Shown here piece after piece: positions 26,421-34,807 of a stretch of DNA of 64,000 bases; the first letter of the stretch is position 1, and every line of letters begins with the position of its first letter. Source of the DNA: Aquibium sp. ELW1220 (GTDB lineage: Bacteria; Pseudomonadota; Alphaproteobacteria; Rhizobiales; Rhizobiaceae); assembly GCF_030398385.1 (NCBI RefSeq), contig NZ_JAOAOQ010000005.1, positions 124,001 through 188,000 of the forward strand, in the 5' to 3' direction. The notes beneath the pieces are model-generated. The model did not search any database. It was not told where the DNA came from and saw only the letters and a program-made list of their open reading frames with translations. The position numbers and the translations under genes are program-made.

Positions 26421-27554
26421 TCAGCATGGTTCCTTTGCCTCGTCACCGGGACGGCCGGCAGCCGACGTGGCCGGCATGTCGCCGACATAGGCCGAACCTG
26501 GCCGGAGAAGCCGACCCGTCCGCTGCTGCTCCATGGCATGTGCCGTCCAGCCCGCTGCGCGCGCGGTGGCGAAGATCGGCGTAAAGGCCTCGCGCGGGAT
26601 GCCGAGCGCGTCGAGCAGGATGGCCGTGTAGAACTCGACATTGGTATCGAGCGGCCGGTCGGGCTTGGCCCTTTTCAAAGCCTCCCGCGCATAGGCCTCG
26701 ACTTCCGCGGCGAGGCCGAGATCGCGCCCGGTGCGTTCGAGTGTGGCGACCGCCTCGCGCAAGACGTCGGCGCGCGGGTCGCGCACCCGGTAGATGCGAT
26801 GGCCAAAGCCCATGAGCCGCTCCTTGCGCTCCAGCGCGGCATTCACCCAGGCGGCAATGTTCTCTCGCGAGCCGATCGCGTCCAGCATGTCGAGCACGGG
26901 GCCGGGGGCTCCTCCATGCAGCGGACCCGTGAGGGCGCAGTACGCGGCGGTGACCGCCATGAATGGATCGGCCTGCGTGGAGGCCACCACCCTGGCGGTG
27001 AAGGTCGAGGCGTTCATGCCGTGGTCGCTTGCCGTCACGAGATAGGCGTCGAGCGCCCGGGTCTCCGGCTCGCTGGCCGGCCTGCCGCGCAGCATGCGCA
27101 GCGTGTCGGCGGCATGACCCAGCGTCAGATGGGGCGCGACGGGGGCTTCGCCGCGTGACCGACGTACGAGGGCTGCCGCGATCACCGGCATCGCGCCGAC
27201 CAGCACGGTCTCGTCCGGCAGCCCCATGACAGGGCCAAGCGCGGCGACGCCGGCGCGAAACGCCGCCACGATCGGCAGTCCCTCGGCCGCCGACAGGATC
27301 GCAGGGAGGCGTTCGAAGGTACGCGCGCGGGCGACGCCCAGCCGCTGACGGACCTCGGTTTCTCCGATGTTCTCGCCGCGGGCGAGCGACCAGAGCCGTG
27401 CCGTCAGGTCCTCGAAAGCCACGCGTCCCGCGAGGTCGCCGACGCGGGCGCCCGCGATGACGAGTTCGCCGTGGTCGCCATCGACATGCGACAGGGCTGT
27501 GGCGGCCGCCACGACCCCGTCGAGGCCCACGGGTGTTCTGGAATGGATGGTCAT
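26421..27554 (-). CDS. Citrate-synthase-family protein
   Basis: A 377-residue member of the citrate synthase superfamily. Active-site positions are H178 (SDHGMNAST), H213 (GPLHGGAPG) and, where the family has Asp in an NVDF motif, E307 (NVEFYTAIL). The start MTIHSRT at 27554 has AGGAG upstream. It is divergent from a second citrate-synthase-like gene with a DNA-binding domain. The Asp-to-Glu change and the paired arrangement suggest a side-pathway acyl-CoA/2-oxoacid condensing or cleaving enzyme, not the TCA-cycle enzyme; this is inference. Confidence 0.82.
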   Translation of the reverse strand: MTIHSRTPVGLDGVVAAATALSHVDGDHGELVIAGARVGDLAGRVAFEDLTARLWSLARGENIGETEVRQRLGVARARTFERLPAILSAAEGLPIVAAFRAGVAALGPVMGLPDETVLVGAMPVIAAALVRRSRGEAPVAPHLTLGHAADTLRMLRGRPASEPETRALDAYLVTASDHGMNASTFTARVVASTQADPFMAVTAAYCALTGPLHGGAPGPVLDMLDAIGSRENIAAWVNAALERKERLMGFGHRIYRVRDPRADVLREAVATLERTGRDLGLAAEVEAYAREALKRAKPDRPLDTNVEFYTAILLDALGIPREAFTPIFATARAAGWTAHAMEQQRTGRLLRPGSAYVGDMPATSAAGRPGDEAKEPC

Positions 27555-27605
27555 GACGGTCTCCTGTCTTGAGTTCCCTGCGAAGGTGAGACCTCTTTCA
27601 AAACC

Positions 27606-27630
27606 AATCAATCTTGATTAGCTTGATCAA
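27606..27630. promoter_or_regulatory. Operator candidates between the divergent citrate-synthase-like genes
   Basis: The 77-base gap holds the palindrome AATCAA-TC-TTGATT (27606-27619) and the 8-base palindrome TTGATCAA (27623-27630), both built from the TTGAT/ATCAA half-site and placed just before the ATG at 27632. They are candidates for autoregulation by the helix-turn-helix domain of that gene product. TTGAT/ATCAA is also the FixK half-site, but the spacing here is 2 or 0 rather than 4. Confidence 0.55.
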
Positions 27631-27631
27631 T

Positions 27632-28831
27632 ATGAAAAATTCGGACCATACTCTCTATCTGTCCGCTCGCGAGGCTGCGGGTGAACTCGGCGTCTCGCCA
27701 GCGACCCTCTATGCCTATGTCAGCCGCGGGATGATCCGTTCGGAACCGGTGGCAGACACCCGCGCCAGGCGCTACCGGGCAGAGGATGTTCGCGCACTGA
27801 AGAGCCGACGCTTGCCCTTCGGCGCGCCGCGCCCCGGCGAGGCCGACGCTCCGGTCCTGGACTCGGCCATATCGACGATCAGCGAGGCGGGGCCCATCTA
27901 TCGCGGAGTGCCGGCGGTGGCACTGGCCGAGGAGGGGAGCCTCGAACAGGCGGCAACGCTACTTTGGGGGATCGACGCCGCCGACCCTTTTGATCCGGCC
28001 AACATGCCGGTGATGGGCGATGCCATGCGCCTCATCGGCGCGGCGACGAAGGCGGCCGGGCCGCTGTCGCGGGCCATCGCCGTGCTGACTGTGGCCGGCG
28101 AGACGGATCCGCGCGCCTTCAACCGCACGCCCTCGGGTCGCGCGCAAACCGGCGCGCGTGTCATGCGCATCATCGCCGCCGCGATCCTTGACGCTGAGCC
28201 GTCCGCGCGTCCCCTGCATGAACAGGCGGCGGACGCATGGGCGCCGGGCGACATGCGGGCGCGCGTGCTCTTGCGCCAGGCGCTCGTGCTGCTGGCCGAT
28301 CACGAGCTGAACGCGTCATCCTTCACGGTTCGCTGCGCGGCCTCGACCGGCGTCAATCTATATGATGCGACGATCGCCGGCCTGGCGGCGCTCAAGGGGC
28401 CGCGTCATGGTGGCGCCGGTCCTCTCGCGGCCCAGATGGTCGCCGAACTGGCAGAGGATGGCATGGCGGGAAAGATCCGGGAGCGCGTGGCGCTCGGCAA
28501 TCCGATGCCTGGCTTCGGACATTCGGTTTACCGCGACGGCGATCCGCGCGCCGATGCGCTTCTGTTCGCGCTGACGCGCGCTGGAGCGGATCGCCGCCTG
28601 GCAGTGGAGGCACCTGCTTTGATCACGGAGGCCACGGGGCTTCGTCCGAACATCGATTTCGCGCTTGCGGTGCTCATGCGCATGCTCAAGCTGCCGATCG
28701 GCCATGAGACCGCGCTGTTCGCCATCGCGCGGACGGCGGGATGGATCGCTCACGCGATGGAGCAACTCGAGGCCGGGACGTTGATCCGCCCGCGCGCACG
28801 CTACGTCGGCCCAGCGCCCGCACGAGGTTGA
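27632..28831 (+). CDS. Helix-turn-helix/citrate-synthase fusion protein
   Basis: A 399-residue protein. Residues 8-58 form a MerR-type helix-turn-helix (YLSAREAAGELGVSPATLYA, then RARRYRAEDVRALKSRR), and residues 85-395 form a citrate synthase domain with all three catalytic positions kept: H224 (ADHELNASSF), H259 (GPRHGGAG) and D342 (NIDFALAV). It could be an active enzyme that binds DNA, or a regulator that senses a citrate-synthase ligand. ATG 27632 is used; a TTG at 27614 would add six residues. It diverges from a second citrate-synthase-like gene. Confidence 0.87.
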   Translation: MKNSDHTLYLSAREAAGELGVSPATLYAYVSRGMIRSEPVADTRARRYRAEDVRALKSRRLPFGAPRPGEADAPVLDSAISTISEAGPIYRGVPAVALAEEGSLEQAATLLWGIDAADPFDPANMPVMGDAMRLIGAATKAAGPLSRAIAVLTVAGETDPRAFNRTPSGRAQTGARVMRIIAAAILDAEPSARPLHEQAADAWAPGDMRARVLLRQALVLLADHELNASSFTVRCAASTGVNLYDATIAGLAALKGPRHGGAGPLAAQMVAELAEDGMAGKIRERVALGNPMPGFGHSVYRDGDPRADALLFALTRAGADRRLAVEAPALITEATGLRPNIDFALAVLMRMLKLPIGHETALFAIARTAGWIAHAMEQLEAGTLIRPRARYVGPAPARG

Positions 28832-28840
28832 GCGTGCGGA

Positions 28841-30040
28841 TCAGCCGCGGCTGAGCAGCGCCTCGTTGAGATTCCAGATATCCTTCTCCTCGGGCGCGTT
28901 TTCGAGCGACACGACCGGCAGCATCCTGCGCAGATGGTCATGATGCGTGCGTACGCCATATTCGAGGTCCGACAGGTAGAACCCCTCGAAGGCGTTGGAC
29001 TGCATGGATTCGTTCGACCATTCGGAAAGCTGTACGTCTTCGGCCATGGTGTCGCGGTCGATGCGGAAGGCAAGGTAGCGCGCGGCCGCCTGCTCGCGGC
29101 TCTCGTCCGCATACCGGTAGATGGCACCGCGCAGCAGTGTCTCGCCCGTCGACAACGGGAACTCCTGATAGAACTGCGCAGACTCCGGCGTCACCGCGAT
29201 GACGGCATTCGGAAAGATACCGTAATAGATCCAGGCGGTTCGCAATTCCTCGGGCAGGTGCTGCGGGCGCGGTGCTATGCGAACATAGTTGCGCACGCTC
29301 CAGCGTCGGCCCGCATGCGGGTTGTAGGTCGCCCAGGAGCGCGACACGCCGTTGATGAAAGGCTCGTCGAAATAGGTCGCGCCGTAAAGATCCTGCAGCG
29401 CCGGATGCGCCATGGCGACGTGATACCCCTCGTTGTCGACGTCGCGCACCGATTTCCAGTTCACCTGCGAGGTCTGGGTCCAGATCCCCCAGGACGGCAC
29501 CATCTCGCCGATCCGGTAGTGGCTGATCTCCTGTTCCACGGCGCGCATCAGTTCGGCGACGGAGGGCTGCGGTCCCTGCCGGAAGCGGACGAAGACGAAG
29601 CCCATCCAGATCTCCAGGTCGATCGGCTTGAGGCCGAACTCTACCTTGTCGAGCTCGGGGAACGTGAGCGGCCGCGCCGCGCCGCGCAGGGTTCCGTCGA
29701 GATTGTAGACCCAGCCGTGGAACGGGCAGACGAGCGCGCCCTTGCAATTGCCCTGGCTGTCGGCCACGACGCGGCTGCCGCGGTGCCTGCACATGTTGTG
29801 GAAGGCGCGGACCACGCCGTCCTTGCCGCGCACCACCAGAGCCCGCTCTCCCACGACGTCCATCGTCAGGTAGTCGCCCGGCTCCGGAACGTCCGAAACA
29901 TGGCCGACGATCTGCCAATGGCTGCGGAAGACCTGTTCCTTCTCGAGCTCCAGGAGGGCCGGACTGTGATAGGTCCAGCCGGGCAGGCCGCGCCTGTCCC
30001 ACCCGTTCGGAATGGCCACGTCGCGCAGAGGACGGTTCAC
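28841..30040 (-). CDS. Rieske non-haem iron oxygenase, alpha subunit
   Basis: A 399-residue oxygenase subunit. The Rieske cluster ligands are CRHRG and CPFHGW (about residues 80-105), and the mononuclear iron site includes DNEGYHVAMAHP (two His, near 200). Relatives act on aromatic acids or on quaternary amines such as stachydrine, carnitine and glycine betaine. No reductase gene adjoins it. The start is set at GTG 30040 because GGGAGAAGG stands just before it; the ATG at 30076 would place the palindrome 30057-30074 inside the coding region. A shared operator motif suggests co-control with the amine genes at 8-15 kb. Confidence 0.85.
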   Translation of the reverse strand: MNRPLRDVAIPNGWDRRGLPGWTYHSPALLELEKEQVFRSHWQIVGHVSDVPEPGDYLTMDVVGERALVVRGKDGVVRAFHNMCRHRGSRVVADSQGNCKGALVCPFHGWVYNLDGTLRGAARPLTFPELDKVEFGLKPIDLEIWMGFVFVRFRQGPQPSVAELMRAVEQEISHYRIGEMVPSWGIWTQTSQVNWKSVRDVDNEGYHVAMAHPALQDLYGATYFDEPFINGVSRSWATYNPHAGRRWSVRNYVRIAPRPQHLPEELRTAWIYYGIFPNAVIAVTPESAQFYQEFPLSTGETLLRGAIYRYADESREQAAARYLAFRIDRDTMAEDVQLSEWSNESMQSNAFEGFYLSDLEYGVRTHHDHLRRMLPVVSLENAPEEKDIWNLNEALLSRG

Positions 30041-30056
30041 ACGCCTTCTCCCAGTT

Positions 30057-30074
30057 GTTGAATGTTCATTCAAC
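30057..30074. promoter_or_regulatory. Operator candidate TTGAA-N4-CATTCA, site 3 (perfect palindrome)
   Basis: GTTGAATG-TT-CATTCAAC: two perfect 8-base arms with a 2-base centre, 17 bases upstream of the GTG start of the Rieske oxygenase. This is the most symmetrical of the three related sites and has the size expected for a TetR-family operator. Confidence 0.7.
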
Positions 30075-30314
30075 ATGACCACAAAAACCTATCTTTTGCA
30101 ATGCCTTAGTGGTTTTTTGCCGAAATGGTGCATTTCGGCAGGCGGGAAAGTGCTGGAATCTCGGAGGGTTAATCGCCGGACCGGTGCCAGGGTCGTGCAA
30201 CCCGCACGGCAACATCAGCATTACAGGACGAAATGGTTCTGTGAATTTTTCGGCAGTCGGCAGACCGTCGCGCGTGCTTCAAGGAACCCATCAGAACAAA
30301 CCGAGGCACTTCCG

Positions 30315-30665
30315 ATGACCCAGCATCAAACCGCATCCGCCGAAAACTCGATACGCTCGGCAGCTTCAATTCCCGCCCTTCGCCGCCGCGCGTCAGAGCA
30401 CCCCATGGCGTTGTTTTCCGTCGTGGCTACGGTCGCGATCCTGTCGGTCTCTGCGCCGTGGCAGATTGCAAGCACGCTGCTCGTGCCGGAGACCGCCGCG
30501 CCGCACGGCGACGCTATCGTACCTGCGAAGCCCGTCAGGTCGGAAATCGAGCTGGCCTGTGAAGGTCAGGTGTGGGGCAGCGAGACGACCAATTGCCTGC
30601 TGGCGATCGCCAAGGACGGCGGAAAAGACGTGCCCGCCAGAATTAGGACAATATCTGGCGCTTGA
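30315..30665 (+). CDS. Hypothetical membrane-anchored protein
   Basis: A 116-residue protein with a basic N-terminus and one likely membrane span (ALFSVVATVAILSVSAPWQI, about 35-54), then a short extracytoplasmic domain with a Cys pair (ACEGQVWGSETTNC, 14 residues end to end) that could form a disulphide. No family was recognised. The ATG at 30315 begins MTQHQTASAEN. A 59-residue gene with a strong ribosome site follows 24 bases after the stop. Confidence 0.7.
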   Translation: MTQHQTASAENSIRSAASIPALRRRASEHPMALFSVVATVAILSVSAPWQIASTLLVPETAAPHGDAIVPAKPVRSEIELACEGQVWGSETTNCLLAIAKDGGKDVPARIRTISGA

Positions 30666-30689
30666 GTATCGGCACTGGAGGATTCGAAG

Positions 30690-30869
30690 ATGACGAAGCT
30701 TCGTGAACAAATCCCTTACAGCGCCTATGAGGCGGCGCGCGCCGCCTGCGAAGCGATGAAGGCCGGTCGCCCGCTGAACGAGCTCGATTTCTTCGAGCGG
30801 CTCGAAATCTTCCGTCGCGAGCCGCAGGTGGATCGCGACGATGACGTGGTGGTGATGACCATCAACTGA
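30690..30869 (+). CDS. Small hypothetical protein, 59 residues
   Basis: Reading frame MTKLREQIPYSAYEAARAAC through to DDDVVVMTIN and TGA, preceded by GGAGG seven bases before the ATG. The protein is charged, predicted helical (EAMKAGRPLNELDFFERLEI) and acidic at the end. It directly follows the membrane-anchored hypothetical gene, so the two may work together. A GC-rich 6-bp hairpin (CGCCGT/ACGGCG) follows the stop. No family was recognised. Confidence 0.7.
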   Translation: MTKLREQIPYSAYEAARAACEAMKAGRPLNELDFFERLEIFRREPQVDRDDDVVVMTIN

Positions 30870-31059
30870 CGACACCGCCGCGACGCCGTCCTGCGTCACG
30901 GCGGACAACGCGGCCGATGATCATCACTTGACGGTGCCCCCAAGCACTCAGCCGGCGCCCGCTGCTTCCCCCCTCCTGTCGCATCTCCTCAAGTGCCTGC
31001 CGTCGGAGCCGGAGATGCGGTTATTCCGCGAAACCGGTTCGGGCGACTGAACCACGCAC

Positions 31060-31109
31060 TTGACAGTGCTCGCGCTCGTGGGTAGGTCTCGCCTGAGAAA
31101 TCGAGATTT
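31060..31109 (+). promoter_or_regulatory. ars promoter and ArsR operator candidate
   Basis: A perfect -35 TTGACA (31060-31065) with a weak -10 TAGGTC 17 bases later, followed by the inverted repeat AAATC-GA-GATTT (31098-31109) just before arsR. ArsR-type repressors bind such AT-rich repeats at the start of their operon. Confidence 0.6.
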
Positions 31110-31117
31110 TCAGATAT

Positions 31118-31450
31118 ATGGATAGAAGAGCGGCACTCTCTGGCCTGTCGGCACTTGGCCAGGAAACCCGGCTCGAGGTGTTCCGGCTGCTGGTCAGGGC
31201 GGGCTCTGCCGGGATACCGGCCGGCGAGATCGCAGAGCATCTCGGCGCGGTCCAGAACACCATGTCCTCGCATCTGAAGATTCTCGACCAGGCTGGTCTC
31301 GTGCGCGCCGAACGCGATGGACGTATCGTGCGCTATGTCGCTGACATGACCGGCTTCCGTGACCTGCTGGCCTATCTGATGGAGGATTGCTGCAACGGCT
31401 CCCCCGAGCTCTGCCGCCCCGTCATCGAGGCCGTCACCTGCAACTGTTGA
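31118..31450 (+). CDS. arsR: ArsR-family arsenite-responsive repressor
   Basis: A 110-residue winged-helix repressor, first gene of the arsenic operon. The helix-turn-helix is about 35-70 (IPAGEIAEHLGAVQNTMSSH). Unlike E. coli ArsR, which uses ELCVCDL within the DNA-binding helix, this one has no Cys there; its cysteines are C-terminal (EDCCNGSPELC and CNC), so arsenite is probably sensed by the C-terminal type of site. The ATG is directly preceded by TATAT and lacks a clear ribosome site, so translation may be weak. Confidence 0.92.
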   Translation: MDRRAALSGLSALGQETRLEVFRLLVRAGSAGIPAGEIAEHLGAVQNTMSSHLKILDQAGLVRAERDGRIVRYVADMTGFRDLLAYLMEDCCNGSPELCRPVIEAVTCNC

Positions 31451-31480
31451 AGATGCGGCGAAGGCCGCCTGGAGGGGATG

Positions 31481-31990
31481 ATGAACGACCAGGTCTTCAA
31501 TGTGCTCTTTCTCTGCACGGGCAACTCGGCTAGATCGATTCTTGCCGAAGCGATCCTCAATCGCCTCGGTCAGGGCCGCTTCCGCGCCTTCTCGGCCGGT
31601 TCGCAGCCGAAGGGCCAGGTTCACCCCTATGCGCTCGATCTGCTGAAGAGCCTCAACCACGACACCTCCTTCGCCCGGTCGAAGAACTGGGAGGAATTCG
31701 CGGTGCCCGGAGCTCCAGAGATGAACTTCGTCTTCACGGTCTGCGACAATGCCGCCAGCGAGGCCTGCCCGGTCTGGCCCGGACAGCCGATGACCGCGCA
31801 TTGGGGCGTTCCCGATCCGGCCGCGGCGGAAGGGGCCGAGGCGGAGAAGCGCCTGGCATTCGCCGACGCCTATCGCATGCTCAACAACCGCATCTCCATC
31901 TTCGTCAGCCTCCCGATGCGGACGATCGACAGACTGGCGCTCCAGAAGCGCCTGGACGACATCGGGCGCAATCTCGCGCCGGCCAGCTGA
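31481..31990 (+). CDS. arsC: Arsenate reductase, low-molecular-weight phosphatase type
   Basis: A 169-residue enzyme reducing arsenate to arsenite. The P-loop nucleophile motif is CTGNSARS near residue 13, the PTP-fold signature CX5R(S), and a second Cys occurs in FTVCDNAASEACPVWPG (near 85-95), as in ArsC proteins that pass electrons through a Cys relay. The second of two adjacent ATGs (31481) is used because GGAGGGG at 31471 fits it better. It lies between arsR and the ACR3 pump. Confidence 0.92.
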   Translation: MNDQVFNVLFLCTGNSARSILAEAILNRLGQGRFRAFSAGSQPKGQVHPYALDLLKSLNHDTSFARSKNWEEFAVPGAPEMNFVFTVCDNAASEACPVWPGQPMTAHWGVPDPAAAEGAEAEKRLAFADAYRMLNNRISIFVSLPMRTIDRLALQKRLDDIGRNLAPAS

Positions 31991-32017
31991 GTTCGACAAC
32001 CCGGAAGCAGGATCGAC

Positions 32018-33100
32018 ATGACGGACCAGGCATTCGGCCGACCCGCCCCCGCTGCGGGCGGGATCGGTTTCTTTGAAAAGTGGCTGTCGGTCTGGGTGGC
32101 GCTTTGCATCGCCGCCGGGATCATCCTCGGGAACCTGATGCCTGGCGTGTTCGGCCTGCTCGCGGGACTCGAATACGCTTCGGTCAATCTGGTCGTCGCG
32201 GTGCTGATCTGGGCCATGGTTTTCCCGATGATGGTCAATGTCGACTTCGGCAGCCTCAGTCACGTGGGTGATCGGCCGAAGGGGCTGGTGCTGACCATCG
32301 TGGTCAACTGGCTGGTCAAGCCGTTCACCATGGCCGCTCTCGGCGTCCTCTTCTTCGAATATCTGTTCGCGCCGCTGATCGAGCCGGCCGACGCCCAGCA
32401 GTACATTGCGGGCCTCATACTCCTCGGCGCTGCGCCGTGCACCGCCATGGTGTTCGTCTGGAGCCAGATGACGAGGGGTGATCCGAACTACACGCTCGTG
32501 CAGGTCTCGGTGAACGACATCATCATGATCTTCGCCTTTGCGCCTCTCGTGGCGCTGCTGCTCGGCGTCACCGATATCGTCGTGCCGTGGGAGACCCTGC
32601 TTCTCGCCGTGGCGCTCTATGTCGTCATTCCGCTCGTCGCCGGCGCCATCACCCGCAAGCGTTTGCTTGACCGTGCCGGTGGCGGCCCTCGGGCTCACGA
32701 TGCCGTGTCCCTGTTCACGGCTCGGCTGAAGCCCCTTTCGGTGGTGGGCCTGCTGGCCACTGTGGTTCTGCTGTTCGGCTTCCAGGGTAGCGTCATCACC
32801 GGCAACCCGCTGCTGATCGTGCTGATCGCAGTGCCTCTGCTGATCCAGTCCTACGGCATCTTCTTCATCGCGTACCTGGCTGCGAGGGTCTGGAAGGTTC
32901 CCTTCGACGTTGCGGCTCCATGCGCGCTGATCGGCACCTCGAACTTCTTCGAACTGGCGGTCGCCGTCGCCATCAGCCTGTTCGGGCTGAACTCCGGCGC
33001 AGCGCTCGCTACCGTCGTGGGCGTCCTTGTGGAGGTGCCGGTGATGCTGTCGCTGGTGGCCTTTGCCAACCGCACGCAGCACTGGTTCCCGAAAGCATGA
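32018..33100 (+). CDS. acr3: ACR3-family arsenite efflux permease
   Basis: A 360-residue integral membrane protein with about ten spans that exports arsenite using the membrane potential. The family's essential cysteine is in [15 protein letters not shown] (near residue 145), and the second conserved region is [15 protein letters not shown] near 305. The stop overlaps the start of the next arsenate reductase gene (ATGA), indicating coupled translation. ACR3 pumps are often labelled arsB although unrelated to ArsB of plasmid R773. Confidence 0.94.
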   Translation: MTDQAFGRPAPAAGGIGFFEKWLSVWVALCIAAGIILGNLMPGVFGLLAGLEYASVNLVVAVLIWAMVFPMMVNVDFGSLSHVGDRPKGLVLTIVVNWLVKPFTMAALGVLFFEYLFAPLIEPADAQQYIAGLILLGAAPCTAMVFVWSQMTRGDPNYTLVQVSVNDIIMIFAFAPLVALLLGVTDIVVPWETLLLAVALYVVIPLVAGAITRKRLLDRAGGGPRAHDAVSLFTARLKPLSVVGLLATVVLLFGFQGSVITGNPLLIVLIAVPLLIQSYGIFFIAYLAARVWKVPFDVAAPCALIGTSNFFELAVAVAISLFGLNSGAALATVVGVLVEVPVMLSLVAFANRTQHWFPKA

Positions 33101-33528
33101 GCGACATGAGCATCACGATCTATCACAATCCCGACTGCGGCACCTCGCGCAACACGCTGGCGATGATCCGCCAGTCGGGGGAGGAGCCGGACATCATCGA
33201 GTATCTGAAGACGCCGCCCTCCCGCGAACGGCTGGTCGGACTGGTGGCCGCGATGGGCATCACGCCCCGCGCACTACTGCGCGAAAAGGGCACGCCCTAT
33301 GCGGAGCTGGGTCTGGACGATCCGAAGTGGAGCGACGACGGTCTGATAGACCAGATGATGGCGCATCCGATCCTCATCAACCGTCCGATCGTCGTAACGC
33401 CACTCGGCACCAGGCTTTGCCGACCATCCGAAGCCGTGCTCGACATCCTGCCGAACCCGGACATCGGTCCGTTCACCAAGGACGACGGCGAGGTGGTGAT
33501 CGATGCGGAAGGGAGACGGGTGATATAA
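33097..33528 (+). CDS. arsC: Arsenate reductase, glutaredoxin-dependent type
   Basis: A 143-residue enzyme of the E. coli ArsC (thioredoxin-fold) family. The catalytic Cys is in [13 protein letters not shown] (residue 12) and the family motif [15 protein letters not shown] lies near 95. It is the second arsenate reductase of the operon and unrelated in fold to the first, so the cell can draw on two different thiol systems. Its ATG overlaps the acr3 stop. Confidence 0.94.
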   Translation: MSDMSITIYHNPDCGTSRNTLAMIRQSGEEPDIIEYLKTPPSRERLVGLVAAMGITPRALLREKGTPYAELGLDDPKWSDDGLIDQMMAHPILINRPIVVTPLGTRLCRPSEAVLDILPNPDIGPFTKDDGEVVIDAEGRRVI

Positions 33529-33551
33529 TTCCAAAATATTCGAAATATGGA

Positions 33552-33602
33552 TTGACGCATCTCGGCGCATTTCCTAGCTTCTATTTCGAAAGTTATCGAA
33601 AT
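33552..33602 (+). promoter_or_regulatory. Separate promoter and operator for arsH
   Basis: -35 TTGACG (33552-33557), 17 bases, -10 TAGCTT (33575-33580), then the inverted repeat ATTTCGA-AAGTTA-TCGAAAT (33583-33602) at the expected start site. A smaller repeat ATATT-CGA-AATAT precedes it (about 33536-33548). It resembles the AAATCGAGATTT element before arsR, so ArsR probably controls both units. Confidence 0.65.
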
Positions 33603-33640
33603 AATGCGCGCTTGCCCGAGCAGCGCCGACAGGAGCCCGG

Positions 33641-34372
33641 ATGACCGACGACACCGCCAGACTGGACAGCCTTCCCAACATCGACGAGGCGCAGTTCCGT
33701 TCCATCGATCCAGCCGCACTGTTCGATTCACCCCGCTCGTCGCACCCGCCGCGTATTCTCATGCTCTACGGCTCGCTGCGCGCGAGGTCCTATTCGCGTC
33801 TCGCCACCGAGGAAGCAGCGCGCATCCTGCGCCGTTTCGGCGCCGAGGTCCGGATCTTCGATCCTTCGGACTTGCCGCTGCCGGACTCCACGACGCCCGA
33901 CCATCCCAAGGTGAAGGAACTGCGCGACCTGTCGCTCTGGTCGGAAGGCCAGGTGTGGTGCTCGCCCGAGCGGCACGGCGCCATGACCGGTATCATGAAG
34001 ACGCAGATCGACTGGCTGCCGCTGTCGATGGGCGCCATCCGGCCCACCCAGGGCCGCACGCTGGCGGTGATGCAGGTCTGCGGCGGCTCCCAGAGTTTCA
34101 ACGCGGTCAACCAGTTGCGCGTGCTCGGCCGCTGGATGCGCATGGTCACCATCCCGAACCAGTCGTCGGTCGCCAAGGCCTTCAACGAGTTCGACGAGGC
34201 CGGGCGGATGAGGCCGTCGCCTTATTACGACCGGATCGTCGACGTGATGGAAGAACTGATGAAGTTCACGCTGCTGCTGCGCGACCGGTCGACCTACCTG
34301 ACCGACCGCTATTCGGAGCGCGTCGAGAGCGCCGAAGAGCTGACGAAGCGGGTGAACCAGCGCTCGCTCTGA
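33641..34372 (+). CDS. arsH: ArsH, NADPH-dependent FMN reductase/organoarsenical oxidase
   Basis: A 243-residue flavodoxin-fold protein. The flavin phosphate loop is [14 protein letters not shown] (near 43-56) and the ArsH signature [20 protein letters not shown] is near 108-127. ArsH proteins oxidise trivalent methylarsenicals and reduce flavins or quinones. It has its own promoter and operator candidate although it follows the ars operon by only 112 bases. Confidence 0.95.
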   Translation: MTDDTARLDSLPNIDEAQFRSIDPAALFDSPRSSHPPRILMLYGSLRARSYSRLATEEAARILRRFGAEVRIFDPSDLPLPDSTTPDHPKVKELRDLSLWSEGQVWCSPERHGAMTGIMKTQIDWLPLSMGAIRPTQGRTLAVMQVCGGSQSFNAVNQLRVLGRWMRMVTIPNQSSVAKAFNEFDEAGRMRPSPYYDRIVDVMEELMKFTLLLRDRSTYLTDRYSERVESAEELTKRVNQRSL

Positions 34373-34417
34373 GACCAGCCGGGGTCTCGTCGCGAGCCGC
34401 TGGCTTCTGCCTGGGAA

Positions 34418-34756
34418 TCAAGGCTGCAGCGTATCGAGGAACGAGATGATGGCGCCGATCTGTTCCGGCGAGGCCACGAATTCCGGCATGTCGGGGTGTC
34501 CGGTCGTGATGCCTTCGACGAAGGCTTCCTCCAGCGCGTCGAGCGGATATCGCTCCGTCAGCGTGCGGAGGGCCGGCGCTTCCGGATGTGCGCTCTCGTC
34601 GTCCTGGCCGGTCGCATGGCAGCGCGCGCAGTTCGCCTCGACCAGTTCCCGTCCGTAGGCCGTTTCCGCGTCCTCGGCGAATGCAATGCCGGTTGCGAGG
34701 CAGGCAGCCAGCGACAGGGCGAAACGCATGGCGAGACGGGAATGCAGCGTCTTCAT
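34418..34756 (-). CDS. Small c-type cytochrome
   Basis: A 112-residue exported monohaem cytochrome. Signal peptide about 1-27 (FALSLAACLATGIAFA), haem motif CARCH near residue 43, axial methionine probably in HPDMPEF near 88. It is the last gene of the leftward phasin-phaC-cytochrome unit and resembles the cytochrome at 45648 (RELVEANCARCHA versus KRLAEANCADCHA). It could shuttle electrons under low oxygen; the partner is not known. Confidence 0.88.
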   Translation of the reverse strand: MKTLHSRLAMRFALSLAACLATGIAFAEDAETAYGRELVEANCARCHATGQDDESAHPEAPALRTLTERYPLDALEEAFVEGITTGHPDMPEFVASPEQIGAIISFLDTLQP

Positions 34757-34807
34757 GAAAGAACTCCACTTGGACCGGTCGGAGCGACGGGGATCGGCTC
34801 CGGATCG

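Noticed and set aside
30989-33082. Minus-strand open frame of about 700 codons
   Set aside because: It is antisense to arsR, arsC and acr3, all of which have clear motifs; the frame is rich in Asp, Glu, His and Arg, as expected for shadows.
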